Shown: positions 25,941 through 36,698 of the stretch, in pieces
Layout: the number at the start of each line of letters is the position of its first letter
How positions within the stretch are numbered: the first letter of the stretch is position 1
DNA from: Thalassospira profundimaris
Lineage (GTDB): Bacteria > Pseudomonadota > Alphaproteobacteria > Rhodospirillales > Thalassospiraceae
Reading direction: 5' to 3'
Length of the DNA stretch: 64,000 nucleotides
Assembly: GCF_003326755.1 (NCBI RefSeq)
Contig: NZ_JPWH01000009.1
Location: 1-64,000, forward strand
Notes under the pieces: model-generated
What the model was told of the DNA's origin: nothing
Seen by the model: the letters and a program-made list of their open reading frames with translations, nothing else
The model's database searches: none
Translations under genes and position numbers: made by a program

Positions 25941-27419
25941 ATGCAGGACATGCAATTCATCGATGGCGAGTATATTCCTTCGGCATCAGGCAAAAAAATT
26001 GACGTCATCGACCCGTCAAATGGCCGGGTTTATCATCAGGTCAGTGCCGGAAACGCCGAGGATATCGACAAGGCGGTTAAAGCGGCACGCGCAGCTTTTG
26101 ATGACGGTCCGTGGCGCAAAATGTCCGGCGGGGAACGCGCTGCCATTTTGCGCAAGATGGGCGACATCATCAATGAACGTGTCAATGAACTGGCAGAGCT
26201 TGAAGTTCAAAATAACGGGAAACCGTTGCCCGAAGCCATTTGGGATATCGAGGACACGGCGGGATGTTTTCACTTCTATGCCGATTTGGCAGAAGAACTT
26301 GATCAGGATGAAGGAAAAAACATTCCTTTGTCCGAACCACGGTTTTCTTCGATTGCCGTACGCGAACCGGTGGGCGTGGCTGGAGCAATCATTCCCTGGA
26401 ATTTCCCGATGCTGATGGCTGCCTGGAAAGTTGCACCGGCATTGGCGGCGGGGTGTAGTGTGGTTTTAAAACCCTCTGAAGTCACGCCGATAACCGCGCT
26501 TGAATATGGCGTGATCGCGCAGCAGGCGGGGCTGCCCAAAGGTGTTTTGAATGTTGTGACCGGTCTTGGGCCAGATGCGGGTCAACCCCTGACGGATCAT
26601 CCGGGCGTGGACAAGCTGGCCTTTACCGGCTCGGTGCCGACGGGGTCCAAAATCATGGCGGCGGCGGCACGCGATATTAAGGCGGTCAGTCTTGAGCTGG
26701 GCGGGAAATCGCCGCTGGTGATTTTTGAAGATACCGATATTGAGGCCGCCGTAGAATGGATCATGTTTGGCATTTTCTGGAACAAGGGCGAGGTGTGCTC
26801 TGCCACGTCGCGCGTTCTGATCGCGCGCAGCATTTATGACAAGGTGCTGACACGCCTGATCGAAGAGGCGCAAAAGGTCAAGATCGGCCACGGAATGGAA
26901 AAAGGCGTTCTGTTGGGACCGATCGTCAACAAATCGCAGTTTGAAAAGATAAAGGCCGCCATTGCCCGCGGCCAGGAGGAAGGGGCGACCCTGGCTTCAG
27001 GCGGCAAAACGCCAGAGGGTCTGGAGGAAGGTTATTATCTTGAACCGACCATTTTTACCGATGTGCCGCTGGATAGCTGGATCTGGAAAGAGGAAATTTT
27101 TGGCCCTGTGGTTTGCGTCCGCCCGTTTGATGGTGAAGAAGATGCCATCCGGCAGGCCAATGATTCCAGATACGGCCTGGCCGCTGCGGTGATGTCTGCC
27201 GATCTTGAGCGGGCCAATCGGGTGGCGCGTGCCTTTCGTGCCGGAATTGTCTGGGTGAATTGTTCCCAGCCAACATTTACCGAGGCTCCGTGGGGGGGCT
27301 ACAAGCAGTCGGGCATTGGCCGGGAACTGGGTGAATGGGGCCTGAACAATTACCTGGAAACCAAACAGATCACGACTTTTAACGATACAAGCCCCTGGGG
27401 CTGGTTCCTGAAAGGCTAA
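25941..27419 (+). CDS. Aldehyde dehydrogenase, candidate 2-oxoglutarate semialdehyde dehydrogenase
   Basis: This 492-residue NAD(P)-dependent enzyme has Glu252 (LELGGKSPL) and the catalytic Cys286 (NKGEVCSATSR). The PWNFPMLMA and FTGSVPTG cofactor segments are intact. The CSATSR context is like betaine- or aminoaldehyde dehydrogenases (ALDH9/10 type), so sequence alone does not give the substrate. By position it should oxidise the 2-oxoglutarate semialdehyde from the upstream lyase to 2-oxoglutarate. An aminoaldehyde is the alternative, given the aminotransferase nearby. GGAGAACACGAG precedes the ATG. Confidence 0.85.
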   Translation: MQDMQFIDGEYIPSASGKKIDVIDPSNGRVYHQVSAGNAEDIDKAVKAARAAFDDGPWRKMSGGERAAILRKMGDIINERVNELAELEVQNNGKPLPEAIWDIEDTAGCFHFYADLAEELDQDEGKNIPLSEPRFSSIAVREPVGVAGAIIPWNFPMLMAAWKVAPALAAGCSVVLKPSEVTPITALEYGVIAQQAGLPKGVLNVVTGLGPDAGQPLTDHPGVDKLAFTGSVPTGSKIMAAAARDIKAVSLELGGKSPLVIFEDTDIEAAVEWIMFGIFWNKGEVCSATSRVLIARSIYDKVLTRLIEEAQKVKIGHGMEKGVLLGPIVNKSQFEKIKAAIARGQEEGATLASGGKTPEGLEEGYYLEPTIFTDVPLDSWIWKEEIFGPVVCVRPFDGEEDAIRQANDSRYGLAAAVMSADLERANRVARAFRAGIVWVNCSQPTFTEAPWGGYKQSGIGRELGEWGLNNYLETKQITTFNDTSPWGWFLKG

Positions 27420-27422
27420 GTC

Positions 27423-28469
27423 ATGCGGTGGTCACGTGTCATTCAAACTGTCGATGTTCACTGTGAAGGTGAAGTCGGCCGGGTGATTGTCGGGGGTGTT
27501 CTGGACATTCCCGGCAGAACAATGGGCGAAAAACTGACCTATCTGAACGAGACGGATGACAGTTTACGCCGTTTTCTGTGTTCAGAGCCGCGTAGCGGAC
27601 CGGCAGGATCGTTCGTCCTGTTGACACCAGCCTGCACGCCGGGCGCGGATGTGGGGATGATTGTGTTCCAGCCCGATCAGGCACATGCGATGTCGGGTTC
27701 AAATGCCATGTGTGCCGTAACAGCCATTCTTGAAACCGGGATGCTTGCGATTACCGGTGAAAAAACGGTTGTGACGCTTGATACGGCTGTGGGACTGGTG
27801 CAGGGAACGGCAACATGCCGCGATGGCAAGGTGGAATGTGTTTCTATTGATATGCCAGCCGCATTCGTTGCCAGGGCTCATCAGGTGATCGATACCCCCC
27901 GTTGGGGGCAGGTAAGATATGATCTTTGTTTCGGTGGCGTGTTTTATGCGCTGGTTGATGTTGATCAGGTGGGTTTGGACATTATCCCCGAAAACTCCAG
28001 GGATCTGGCAACTTTCGGTGTGGAACTGCGCAACCGGATTGCCGCTGAAACCGACATCGTGCATCCCCTGATGCCTGACGTGCATGGTCTGGCTTATGTC
28101 ATGTTTCGCAAACAGCTTGATACCGGTGTCGTGCAGACCTGTACCACGCTTCGTCCCGGTCGGGTTGACCGCTCGCCGTGCGGTACGGGGTCCAATGCGT
28201 CAATGGCGGTGCGCTATGCCAGCGGTCAGGCGCAGATTGGCGATGTCATGATTACCCGTTCGATCATTGGCGGAGAATTCGAGACCCGGCTGCGCGGCAC
28301 CCAGGAAGCGGGGTCTTATCAAGCCGTGCTGACAACCATCTCCGGACGCTGCTGGATATATGCCATGACACAGATCGGGTTGGACCCGGCGGACCCGTTT
28401 CCACATGGCTTTATTCTGTCCGATACGTGGGGAGGGTCAGCCAAGGGTATTCAAGTGACCAGCGACTAA
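27423..28469 (+). CDS. Proline racemase superfamily, Ser/Cys type; likely hydroxyproline 2-epimerase
   Basis: This 348-residue protein is of the two-base proline racemase fold. One catalytic cysteine is present at Cys253 (DRSPCGTGSN). The other position is Ser91 in AMSGSN, where racemases have MCGHG. Ser/Cys members are reported as hydroxyproline epimerases, while Thr/Cys members are trans-3-hydroxyproline dehydratases. With the importer, lyase, FAD dehydrogenase and aldehyde dehydrogenase, a 2-epimerase for trans-4- (or 3-) hydroxy-L-proline is the best reading. The start lies three bases after the previous stop. Confidence 0.84.
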   Translation: MRWSRVIQTVDVHCEGEVGRVIVGGVLDIPGRTMGEKLTYLNETDDSLRRFLCSEPRSGPAGSFVLLTPACTPGADVGMIVFQPDQAHAMSGSNAMCAVTAILETGMLAITGEKTVVTLDTAVGLVQGTATCRDGKVECVSIDMPAAFVARAHQVIDTPRWGQVRYDLCFGGVFYALVDVDQVGLDIIPENSRDLATFGVELRNRIAAETDIVHPLMPDVHGLAYVMFRKQLDTGVVQTCTTLRPGRVDRSPCGTGSNASMAVRYASGQAQIGDVMITRSIIGGEFETRLRGTQEAGSYQAVLTTISGRCWIYAMTQIGLDPADPFPHGFILSDTWGGSAKGIQVTSD

Positions 28470-28528
28470 TATCCAGTGAAACAGCTTATACGGCCAGTCT
28501 GGCAAATTCAAAATAACAGGACGTCACC

Positions 28529-29848
<1,320 letters not shown>

Positions 29849-29943
29849 TCAGGCCGTATTGTCCATGTGGGGCATCCGAATTTTAAACTAATGGATCGTT
29901 TTTAAGGTCGGATGGCGCCTCCTTGTGGCACATAAAATTTTTT

Positions 29944-29987
29944 CGCCAGTATTGGTTACTGTATCTGCTATGGCTCCGATACTGGCG
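29944..29987. terminator. Candidate terminator between convergent operons
   Basis: CGCCAGTATTGG (29944-29955) pairs with CCGATACTGGCG (29976-29987) over 12 bases with one wobble and a 20-base loop. It lies between the aminotransferase (+) and the siroheme gene (-). AT-rich sequence flanks its left side, but a classical T run is missing. Confidence 0.45.
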
Positions 29988-29989
29988 GT

Positions 29990-31018
29990 TTATCGGGTGG
30001 CAGAATGTTGTGTGCGTTGGTGATGAAGACTTAACCACATCACATTTAGCCCCTGTGCGGTAAAAAAGCGCGTGCGGCGGTACAATGCGGTTTGATCCTC
30101 CGACGGTTCACCGGCTGTTTGCGGCATGTCATCAACAGAGACGAGTGCCGCATCGCGGCGGGCAAGGGCAAGGATCTCGGGCGAGATTGCGGTATCGTGA
30201 AAAATGATGTCGGACGTTTCGATATGGCGGGCAATACCGTGTGGAATGTCATAGGCATTATTTACGGAAACCGAAGTCTTGAACAGTTGTCCGGTGGGTA
30301 TCGTTGTGGTGCTGCTTTGCGGCGTAAATTGATGCAGATCTGCCAGCAGGTTGTGCATTGTGATTTTTTCAGCGAAATCAGCCTGTAATACATTCTGGAA
30401 AAAACGTGTCCAGAAACGCTGGCGTGACAGTGTATCACCCAGATGTGTTGCAACGGTTTGCCGTGCCTCCCGGGCAATGCGGGCAATATGTGACAGACTT
30501 GCCGGAAAAACCGTTTCCAGCCGCTGGCGTAGAATGCGGGCAAGGGCGGGGGCACAGGCGCCGGTTGAAATCGTGATCATCACCGGCGCCCGGTCCAGAA
30601 TGGCCGGGACGATGAAATCGCAATGCGGCGTCTTATCAACGACATTAAGCAATATATTGCGCCGTTTGGCCGCTTTCTCGACGCGTTTTGTCAGGCACGG
30701 ATTATCGGCAGCATCAAACACCAGAACCGCGCCATTGATCATGGTATCGACAAACGGCTGGCGTTCCCACGTGATCTGGCCTGTATCATACATTCGGGCG
30801 ATGTCATCGCACAGTTCGGCAGCAATAACGGTGATATTGGCATGTGTGCGCAACAGCAGACGCAGCTTGCCTGCGGCAACATCGCCCCCGCCCAGAATGA
30901 CGACTTTTTTGTCCTGGACTTTGACAAAGGCCGGGAAATAGCCGAATTTTTCACCTGCCTGGTTTTGACTTGCAGCAGAGTCCGGGATGTTATTCTGCGG
31001 CGCGCGGTAATAGGTCAT
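29990..31018 (-). CDS. cysG: Siroheme synthase, precorrin-2 dehydrogenase/ferrochelatase part, with eroded methyltransferase tail
   Basis: This 342-residue protein should make siroheme for the nitrite reductase upstream. The N-terminal 30-225 is the CysG(B)/Met8 domain: VVILGGGDVAAGKL (39-52), VVDKTPHCDFIVPAIL and ISTGACAPALARILRQRLE. Full CysG adds a complete uroporphyrinogen-III methyltransferase of about 250 residues. Here only about 261-297 recall its start (ADIVVYD-like SDIIFHDTAISPEILALARRDA), and the SAM-binding core is absent. Methylation must therefore come from a separate CobA-type enzyme. ATG 31018 is preferred over TTG 31021; it overlaps the nitrate reductase end by 29 bases, so the gene is last in the nir-nas operon. 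Confidence 0.85.
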   Translation of the reverse strand: MTYYRAPQNNIPDSAASQNQAGEKFGYFPAFVKVQDKKVVILGGGDVAAGKLRLLLRTHANITVIAAELCDDIARMYDTGQITWERQPFVDTMINGAVLVFDAADNPCLTKRVEKAAKRRNILLNVVDKTPHCDFIVPAILDRAPVMITISTGACAPALARILRQRLETVFPASLSHIARIAREARQTVATHLGDTLSRQRFWTRFFQNVLQADFAEKITMHNLLADLHQFTPQSSTTTIPTGQLFKTSVSVNNAYDIPHGIARHIETSDIIFHDTAISPEILALARRDAALVSVDDMPQTAGEPSEDQTALYRRTRFFTAQGLNVMWLSLHHQRTQHSATR

Positions 31019-33698
31019 CAAGGATCTCCTTTATCTCCGGCAGGCAGGATCCGCATCCTGTTCCCGCCTGAAGCAACCGGCCGATATCGGTCGCCGTTAC
31101 GGCGTTCTGTTGTGAAATGGCTTGCGTGATTGCCGCAAGCCCCACCGAAAAGCACGAACAGATCAGCCGGTCATTGAGGGCGCCGGCCGCAGGCATGCGC
31201 CCGGCCAGAAGAGCATTGCGTTCATCCGGTGCGATGGCATCCGTTGCAAACAGGTTCGAGACCCAGTCACGGCCCAGAGCCGGGCGATCCCGACCGATAA
31301 AAAGTGCGCCGGTCAGGCGGTTGTCTTCAAGGCGGGCGAAACGGTGAATGCCTTTTTGGGTATCGTTATATTCAATGATGTGTCCGTGATCGTCGTGGGG
31401 GGAAACCGGCAGCAGGGACTTGAACAAAACAGGTTTGTCACCGGCGATTTCATAAATCATGCTTCCCGGACCCGTGGCCCTGACCCAGTAGGGAAGGCCG
31501 GAAAGGTCCACCGGCTTTTTGGAAAACAAAAGCCCCTGCCAGCGCGGCTCAAAAGGCGTGAGCGCCACTGGAACATGTTTGCTTTCGGGCTGGCCGGAAA
31601 GCGGGTCAACATTGGGGGGCAAAAGCCGCCCGATGCCGCCATTTGCCGAAAAAACATCATTCCAGTGCATCGGCATGAAAACCTGGCCCGGCGATTGCGC
31701 ATCTGTCACCAGAACCCGCATGAGTGCGGTGCCGTGCTGGCTGGTGATGCGGGCAATTCCGTCATGTTTCAGGCCATAAAGGCTGGCATCGGCAGGATGA
31801 ACTTCCAGCAGTGGTTCCGGGCGATGGGCGCTCAGGCGGGCAGCAGTGCCGGTTCGGGTCATGGTGTGCCACTGATCGCGATAACGCCCGCTATTGGCAA
31901 TTAGCGGGAAGTCGGTGCTGGCCTGCGCCAGCGGGGTCGTGTGTTGAACGGCCAGCATTCTGGCCCGGCCATTTGACGTGGTGAAAATGCCGTTGCCATA
32001 CAAGCGTTTGGCCCCACCGTCAGGCTGGTCGTGGCGCGAGGCAGGCCACTGGAAAGGTGTCATGGCGTCATAGCTTGATTTTTTGGCCTTGCGCCACATG
32101 CCGATGTCAAACGCCCGCAATCCGTCATTTTCAAATTCGGACAGGGCGGCATGTTCGGCAAAAATATCGCTTGGATCCCGGTATTTGAAGGCCCTGACAT
32201 AGCCCATTGCCTTTGCAACTTCGGACATGATCCACCAGTCCGGCTTTGCCAGCCCGGGGGGCTTGCGGAACGGGCGCTGGCGGGAAATGCGCCGTTCGGA
32301 ATTGGTCACAGTGCCCGATTTTTCGGCCCAACCGGCGGCGGGCAGTTTGATATGGGCATGGCGCAATGTGTCGGTATCGCTGACCACATCAGACACAATG
32401 ACCAGCGGGCAGCGTGACAGGGCCAGGCGCACCCGGTTGGTATCGGGCAGGCTGACGGCCGGGTTGGTGCCCATGATCCAGACAGCCCTGATCTCGCCTG
32501 TTTCAATGGCGCGGAACATGTCAACCGCCTTGTAGCCTTCGCCGGGTTCAAGGCAGTCGGATCGCCAGAACCGGCGCACCCGGTCCACATCAAGCGGGTT
32601 ATTGGGATCCATGTGGGCGGCAAGCTGATTGGCCAGTCCGCCCACTTCACGCCCGCCCATTGCATTGGGTTGGCCGGTGACGGAAAACGGGCCGGAACCC
32701 GGTTTGCCGACCCGCCCGGTTGCCAGATGGCAATTGAGGATCGAATTGACCTTGTCCGACCCGCTTGAGGACTGATTGACCCCTTGCGAAAACACGGTCA
32801 CCGTGCGTTCAAAGGTGGCAAACCAGTTAAAAAACGTTTCCAGTTTTCCCAGACCCGAGCCGAGTTCATCAGCAACTTCATGGGTGTCGAGCCCGCATTT
32901 TTTGGCGGTTGTCTCGATATCCGGGCAGTCGGCGCGGGCCTCTGCCACGGCGTGTTCATAGCCTGTCACATGACGGGCTATGTAACGAAGGTCGGTATTG
33001 CCGGTCTGGTCCAGCCAGGCCAGCAAACCATTAAACAGGGCCACATCGCTGCCCGGTTTGATCGGCAGGTGCAGATCGGCAATATCGCAGCTTGCCGTTT
33101 TGCGCGGATCAATCACGACGATTTTGGTGCCGTGTTTTTCCCGGGCTGCCCGCAGGCGCTGGTTTAACACCGGGTGGCACCATGCCAGATTTGATCCGGT
33201 CAGAATAACCAGATCGGCGATTTCCAGGTCCTCGTAACAGCCCGGCACAACATCGGCACCAAAGGCACGTTTGTGCCCAACCACGGTGGAGGCCATGCAC
33301 AGACGCGAATTGGTGTCGATATGGGGTGATCCGATAAAGCCTTTGATCAGTTTGTTGGCAACGTAATAATCCTCGGTCAGAAGCTGGCCCGAGACGTAAA
33401 ATGCCACCGACTTGCGACCATGCTGTGCAATGGTGTCGCGCAGGCGGCGCGCCGTTTCGTCAATGGCTGTGTCCCAGCCAACCTTTGCACCGTCCACTTC
33501 TGGTTCCGTCAGGCGAAAATCGTGTGCCTGTTCGGCCATTACCGTGTCGATCAGGGCCGCCCCCTTGGAGCAGATGCGTCCAAGATTGGCCGGATGATCA
33601 GGGTCGCCGCCCGCGGCCCATCCATCGCGGGTGGGGGATATGATCAGGCCGCAGCCAACACCGCAATAGGGGCAGGTTGTTTTGACCTCATCCCGCAT
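30990..33698 (-). CDS. nasA: Assimilatory nitrate reductase catalytic subunit
   Basis: This 902-residue cytoplasmic enzyme reduces nitrate to nitrite at a molybdenum bis-MGD centre. The N-terminal [4Fe-4S] ligands are Cys9, Cys12, Cys16 and Cys43 (CPYCGVGCG, RICSKGA). The molybdopterin domains follow, with SRLCMAST, GSNLAWCHP and GTNPAVSLPDT, and the MopB C-terminal lobe. A BFD-type [2Fe-2S] tail (CSCFSVG and GTGCGSC near 840-885) is present, as in NADH- or ferredoxin-linked NasA/NasC forms. The start overlaps the nirD end by 11 bases. It needs molybdate; mod genes lie at the right edge of the window. Confidence 0.95.
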   Translation of the reverse strand: MRDEVKTTCPYCGVGCGLIISPTRDGWAAGGDPDHPANLGRICSKGAALIDTVMAEQAHDFRLTEPEVDGAKVGWDTAIDETARRLRDTIAQHGRKSVAFYVSGQLLTEDYYVANKLIKGFIGSPHIDTNSRLCMASTVVGHKRAFGADVVPGCYEDLEIADLVILTGSNLAWCHPVLNQRLRAAREKHGTKIVVIDPRKTASCDIADLHLPIKPGSDVALFNGLLAWLDQTGNTDLRYIARHVTGYEHAVAEARADCPDIETTAKKCGLDTHEVADELGSGLGKLETFFNWFATFERTVTVFSQGVNQSSSGSDKVNSILNCHLATGRVGKPGSGPFSVTGQPNAMGGREVGGLANQLAAHMDPNNPLDVDRVRRFWRSDCLEPGEGYKAVDMFRAIETGEIRAVWIMGTNPAVSLPDTNRVRLALSRCPLVIVSDVVSDTDTLRHAHIKLPAAGWAEKSGTVTNSERRISRQRPFRKPPGLAKPDWWIMSEVAKAMGYVRAFKYRDPSDIFAEHAALSEFENDGLRAFDIGMWRKAKKSSYDAMTPFQWPASRHDQPDGGAKRLYGNGIFTTSNGRARMLAVQHTTPLAQASTDFPLIANSGRYRDQWHTMTRTGTAARLSAHRPEPLLEVHPADASLYGLKHDGIARITSQHGTALMRVLVTDAQSPGQVFMPMHWNDVFSANGGIGRLLPPNVDPLSGQPESKHVPVALTPFEPRWQGLLFSKKPVDLSGLPYWVRATGPGSMIYEIAGDKPVLFKSLLPVSPHDDHGHIIEYNDTQKGIHRFARLEDNRLTGALFIGRDRPALGRDWVSNLFATDAIAPDERNALLAGRMPAAGALNDRLICSCFSVGLAAITQAISQQNAVTATDIGRLLQAGTGCGSCLPEIKEILDDLLPRAAE

Positions 33699-34035
33699 GG
33701 CGCAATCCGGCTTGCAGGTCCGTCAGGCCAATATGGACAATGCCGTCAATGACGCGGCATTCAACCTTGCCGGCACAGCCGTCATCCGGGCCCTGTGCCG
33801 CACCGGTTTCCAGTGAAAAAACCATGTTATGCAGCGGACAGGTGACAAAATGCCCATGCACAATGCCCTGGGCCAGTGGCCCCTGTTTGTGTGGGCAACG
33901 ATCCAGAAGGGCGAAAACCTGATCATCAAGGGTTCTGAAAATCGCAATCCTGTCGGTTCTGGTTTGCAGGGTGCGCGCGCCCTGGCGGGGAATATCGGCA
34001 ACCGGGCCAACGTCAATCCAGCTTAAGTCTGTCAT
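33688..34035 (-). CDS. nirD: Nitrite reductase small subunit (Rieske-type)
   Basis: This 115-residue protein has the Rieske pattern CPHKQGPLAQG then CPLHNMVFSLETG, with both Cys-His pairs intact. NirD partners NirB in NADH-dependent assimilatory nitrite reduction to ammonium. It lies five bases after nirB and overlaps nasA. Confidence 0.94.
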   Translation of the reverse strand: MTDLSWIDVGPVADIPRQGARTLQTRTDRIAIFRTLDDQVFALLDRCPHKQGPLAQGIVHGHFVTCPLHNMVFSLETGAAQGPDDGCAGKVECRVIDGIVHIGLTDLQAGLRHAG

Positions 34036-34040
34036 CTGTT

Positions 34041-36512
34041 TTACTCCGCGGCGATCATGGGAAGGCCCTTGAACTCGTGGGCATCAACGTTTTCGGAAGC
34101 GCGCTCTGCCCAGGGGTCTTTCTGTGCGTTTTTCTGACTGCGCATAAAGCGGTCAAACAGCGCTTTGCGATTATCCGCGTCATCGACAACCCGCTCCTGC
34201 ACATGTTTCAGGCCGACACGCTCAATCCAGGGGGCGGTACGTTCCAGATAGCGCGCTTCTTCGCGGTAAAGCTGGATGAAGGCACCGCAATATTCCTTGA
34301 CCTCGTCATCGGTTGTGACCTTGCACAAAAGATCGGTGGCGCGGACATGAATGCCGCCATTACCGCCCACATGCAGGTCCCAGCCACCATCGGTCGCGAC
34401 CACGCCGAAATCCTTGATGGTGGCTTCCGCACAATTGCGCGGGCAGCCGGAAACAGCCATTTTGAATTTATGGGGCATCCAGGATCCCCAGGTCATTTTT
34501 TCGAGCTCGACAGCCATGCTCATCGACATCTGGGTGCCAAAACGGCACCATTCCTGCCCGACACAGCTTTTGACCGTGCGAAGTGACTTGCCATAGGCAT
34601 GACCCGACACCATGCCCGCCGCGTTTAAATCGGCCCAGACGGCGGGCAGGTCTTCTTTTTTGACCCCTAAAAGGTCGATGCGCTGACCGCCCGTGACCTT
34701 GACGGTCGGGATGGCGAATTTGTCGGCAACATCGGCAATGGCGCGCAATTCACGCGGGTTGGTCAGGCCCCCCCACATGCGCGGCACCACCGAATAAGTA
34801 CCGTCCTTTTGGATGTTGGCGTGAACGCGTTCATTGATGAAACGCGATGCGCCGTGGTCCACATATTCATCCGGCCACGCCGCCAACAGATAGTAATTAA
34901 GTGCCGGGCGGCAGACATGGCAGCCGTCGGCTGTTTTCCATTCCAGTTCCTGCATGACGGCGGGCATGGATTTCAGGTTTTTGGCGATGATCAGACGACG
35001 CACACTGTCATGGTCATGATCGGTGCAGGTGCAAATCGGTTTGACGGTGGCGGCCTGATAATCCCCGCCCAGGGTTGCGGCCAGAAGGTTTTCAACAAGT
35101 CCGGCACACGACCCGCAGGAGGCAGATGCCTTGGTGTGCCCTTTCACCTCGTCAAGGGTTGTCAGTCCCTTTTCCGTGATGGCGGTAACAATGGTGCCTT
35201 TGCAAATGCCGTTACAGCCGCAAATTTCTGCATCGTCTGGCAGGGCTGCAACGGCATCAAGAGGGTTTCCGGCGGCCCCCCCGGCAAAGGCCTGTCCAAA
35301 AGCAAGGGTGTCACGCAGGTCGGTCACATCCGTGCGATCCTTCATCAGTTGGAAATACCAGCTTCCGTCGGATGTGTCGCCATACAGGACCGCCCCTTTG
35401 ATTCTGCCATCCTCAAGGACGATGCGCTTGTAAACGCCGCGCCCGGCATCGCGGAAGACGATTTCCTCGGTTTCGCCCCCGCCTGAAAAATCGCCAGCGG
35501 AAAAAACATCAACGCCGGTAACTTTCAGTTTGGTCGAGGTGACAGACCCGCCATAACCGCTGGTCTCTATTTCTGCCATGTGGTCGGCAAGGGATTTTGC
35601 CATTTCAAACAGCGGCGCAACCAGCCCATAGCATTGCCCCCTGTGCTGAACGCATTCGCCCACGGCAAAGATTGCGGGATCACTGGTGGTCATGACATCG
35701 TCAACGACGATGCCGCGTTCAACCGTAAGGCCCGCTTCTGCGGCAAGGCGTCCATTGGGGCGAATGCCAACCGCCATCACCACAAGGTCCGCTGCGATCA
35801 TGCGGCCGTCTTTCAGGCGAACGCCGGTAACATGTTCCGTGCCGACAATTTCGGCGGTGTCGGCCTCTGTGATGACCGAAATGCCGCGCCGTTCAAGCTC
35901 CTGTGCCAGCAAATATCCGGCAGAAGGATCAAGCTGGCGTTCCATGACATGCCCGGCCAGATGCAGGACACTGACATCCATGCCGCGTGATTGCAGGCCA
36001 ACCGCGGCCTCAAGCCCCAAAAGGCCCCCGCCAATGACAACGGCAGACCCGCCCTTTGCGGCGGCACCCAGCATGGTGTCAACATCATCGACATCGCGGA
36101 ATGTAACCACACCTGTAAGCTTGTGCCCCGGAACCGGGATGATGATCGGGTCCGAACCGGTTGCCAGCAGTAACTGGTCATAGCCGGTTTCCGTACCACT
36201 TCGGGAAATGACAACTTTGCGCGCACGGTCGATTTTCACCACCGGATCGCCGGAATACAGATGAATTCTGTTGTCGCGATACCAGTCCGGCGTATTGATG
36301 ACGATTTCGTCAAAGCTCTTTTCACCTGATAACAGCGGCGAAAGCATGATCCGGTTATAATTGACACGCGGTTCGGCACCAAAAACCGTGATGTCGTATT
36401 TTTCCGGTGCGCGGGATAAAACTTCTTCAACGGTCCGCATCCCGGCCATGCCGTTACCAATGACAACCAGGCGGGGGCGGACGGTTCGTGATACTGCGGT
36501 GACGTGGTTCAT
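34041..36512 (-). CDS. nirB: NADH-dependent nitrite reductase large subunit
   Basis: This 823-residue cytoplasmic enzyme reduces nitrite to ammonium with siroheme and [4Fe-4S]. Order: FAD/NADH oxidoreductase half with LVVIGNGMAGMRTVEEVL near the start, BFD [2Fe-2S] segment (CGCNGICKGT and ASCGSCAG, about 420-490), then the sulfite-reductase-like half with siroheme cysteines in KSCVGQEWCRFG and SGCPRNCAEA. The start at ATG 36512 (MNHVTAVSRT) follows GAGGAAACATAAAC; the longer frame would read through the leader terminator. It is the first gene of nirB-nirD-nasA-cysG. Confidence 0.95.
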   Translation of the reverse strand: MNHVTAVSRTVRPRLVVIGNGMAGMRTVEEVLSRAPEKYDITVFGAEPRVNYNRIMLSPLLSGEKSFDEIVINTPDWYRDNRIHLYSGDPVVKIDRARKVVISRSGTETGYDQLLLATGSDPIIIPVPGHKLTGVVTFRDVDDVDTMLGAAAKGGSAVVIGGGLLGLEAAVGLQSRGMDVSVLHLAGHVMERQLDPSAGYLLAQELERRGISVITEADTAEIVGTEHVTGVRLKDGRMIAADLVVMAVGIRPNGRLAAEAGLTVERGIVVDDVMTTSDPAIFAVGECVQHRGQCYGLVAPLFEMAKSLADHMAEIETSGYGGSVTSTKLKVTGVDVFSAGDFSGGGETEEIVFRDAGRGVYKRIVLEDGRIKGAVLYGDTSDGSWYFQLMKDRTDVTDLRDTLAFGQAFAGGAAGNPLDAVAALPDDAEICGCNGICKGTIVTAITEKGLTTLDEVKGHTKASASCGSCAGLVENLLAATLGGDYQAATVKPICTCTDHDHDSVRRLIIAKNLKSMPAVMQELEWKTADGCHVCRPALNYYLLAAWPDEYVDHGASRFINERVHANIQKDGTYSVVPRMWGGLTNPRELRAIADVADKFAIPTVKVTGGQRIDLLGVKKEDLPAVWADLNAAGMVSGHAYGKSLRTVKSCVGQEWCRFGTQMSMSMAVELEKMTWGSWMPHKFKMAVSGCPRNCAEATIKDFGVVATDGGWDLHVGGNGGIHVRATDLLCKVTTDDEVKEYCGAFIQLYREEARYLERTAPWIERVGLKHVQERVVDDADNRKALFDRFMRSQKNAQKDPWAERASENVDAHEFKGLPMIAAE

Positions 36513-36548
36513 GTTTATGTTTCCTCGTCGCGGATGCGAAGTTGGCAC

Positions 36549-36600
36549 AAAAAAACGCCCGATGCGGCCTGCCTGTAAAAAAGGCATTTCGCAACGGACG
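36549..36600 (-). terminator. Leader terminator upstream of nirB
   Basis: On the minus strand CGTCCGTTGCG (36600-36590) pairs with CGCATCGGGCG (36566-36556) at 10 of 11 positions, counting one G-T wobble and one mismatch, and seven T residues follow (36555-36549). A smaller TGCC...GGCA stem sits in the loop. It ends about 37 bases before the nirB ATG, so it must be bypassed for expression. Its 5' arm is shared with the second ANTAR hexaloop. Confidence 0.85.
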
Positions 36601-36630
36601 TCGTTATCCGGTGAACCCGTCATTGGATTC
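36592..36630 (-). promoter_or_regulatory. Two-hexaloop ANTAR (NasT) target in the nirB leader RNA
   Basis: First stem: GAATCC, loop AATGAC, GGGTTC (36630-36613), six pairs with one wobble. Second stem: CGGAT, loop AACGAC, GTCCG (36610-36595). Both loops have A at position 1 and G at position 4, the known ANTAR RNA signature. The second stem's 3' arm is the 5' arm of the terminator, so binding by NasT would block termination. Confidence 0.8.
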
Positions 36631-36698
36631 TTTATATATGTAATCGGCTTCTCAGCCTGGGCAGCGGGCGGCTCTGCCTGCGCTCCTGCGTTAACTCA

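Noticed and set aside
36664-36681. Stem GCAGGC, loop AGAGCC, GCCCGC in the nirB leader as the first ANTAR loop
   Set aside because: It also has A1 and G4, but contains a mismatch and lies about 50 bases from the second loop. The AATGAC stem next to the second loop pairs better and recurs before narK.
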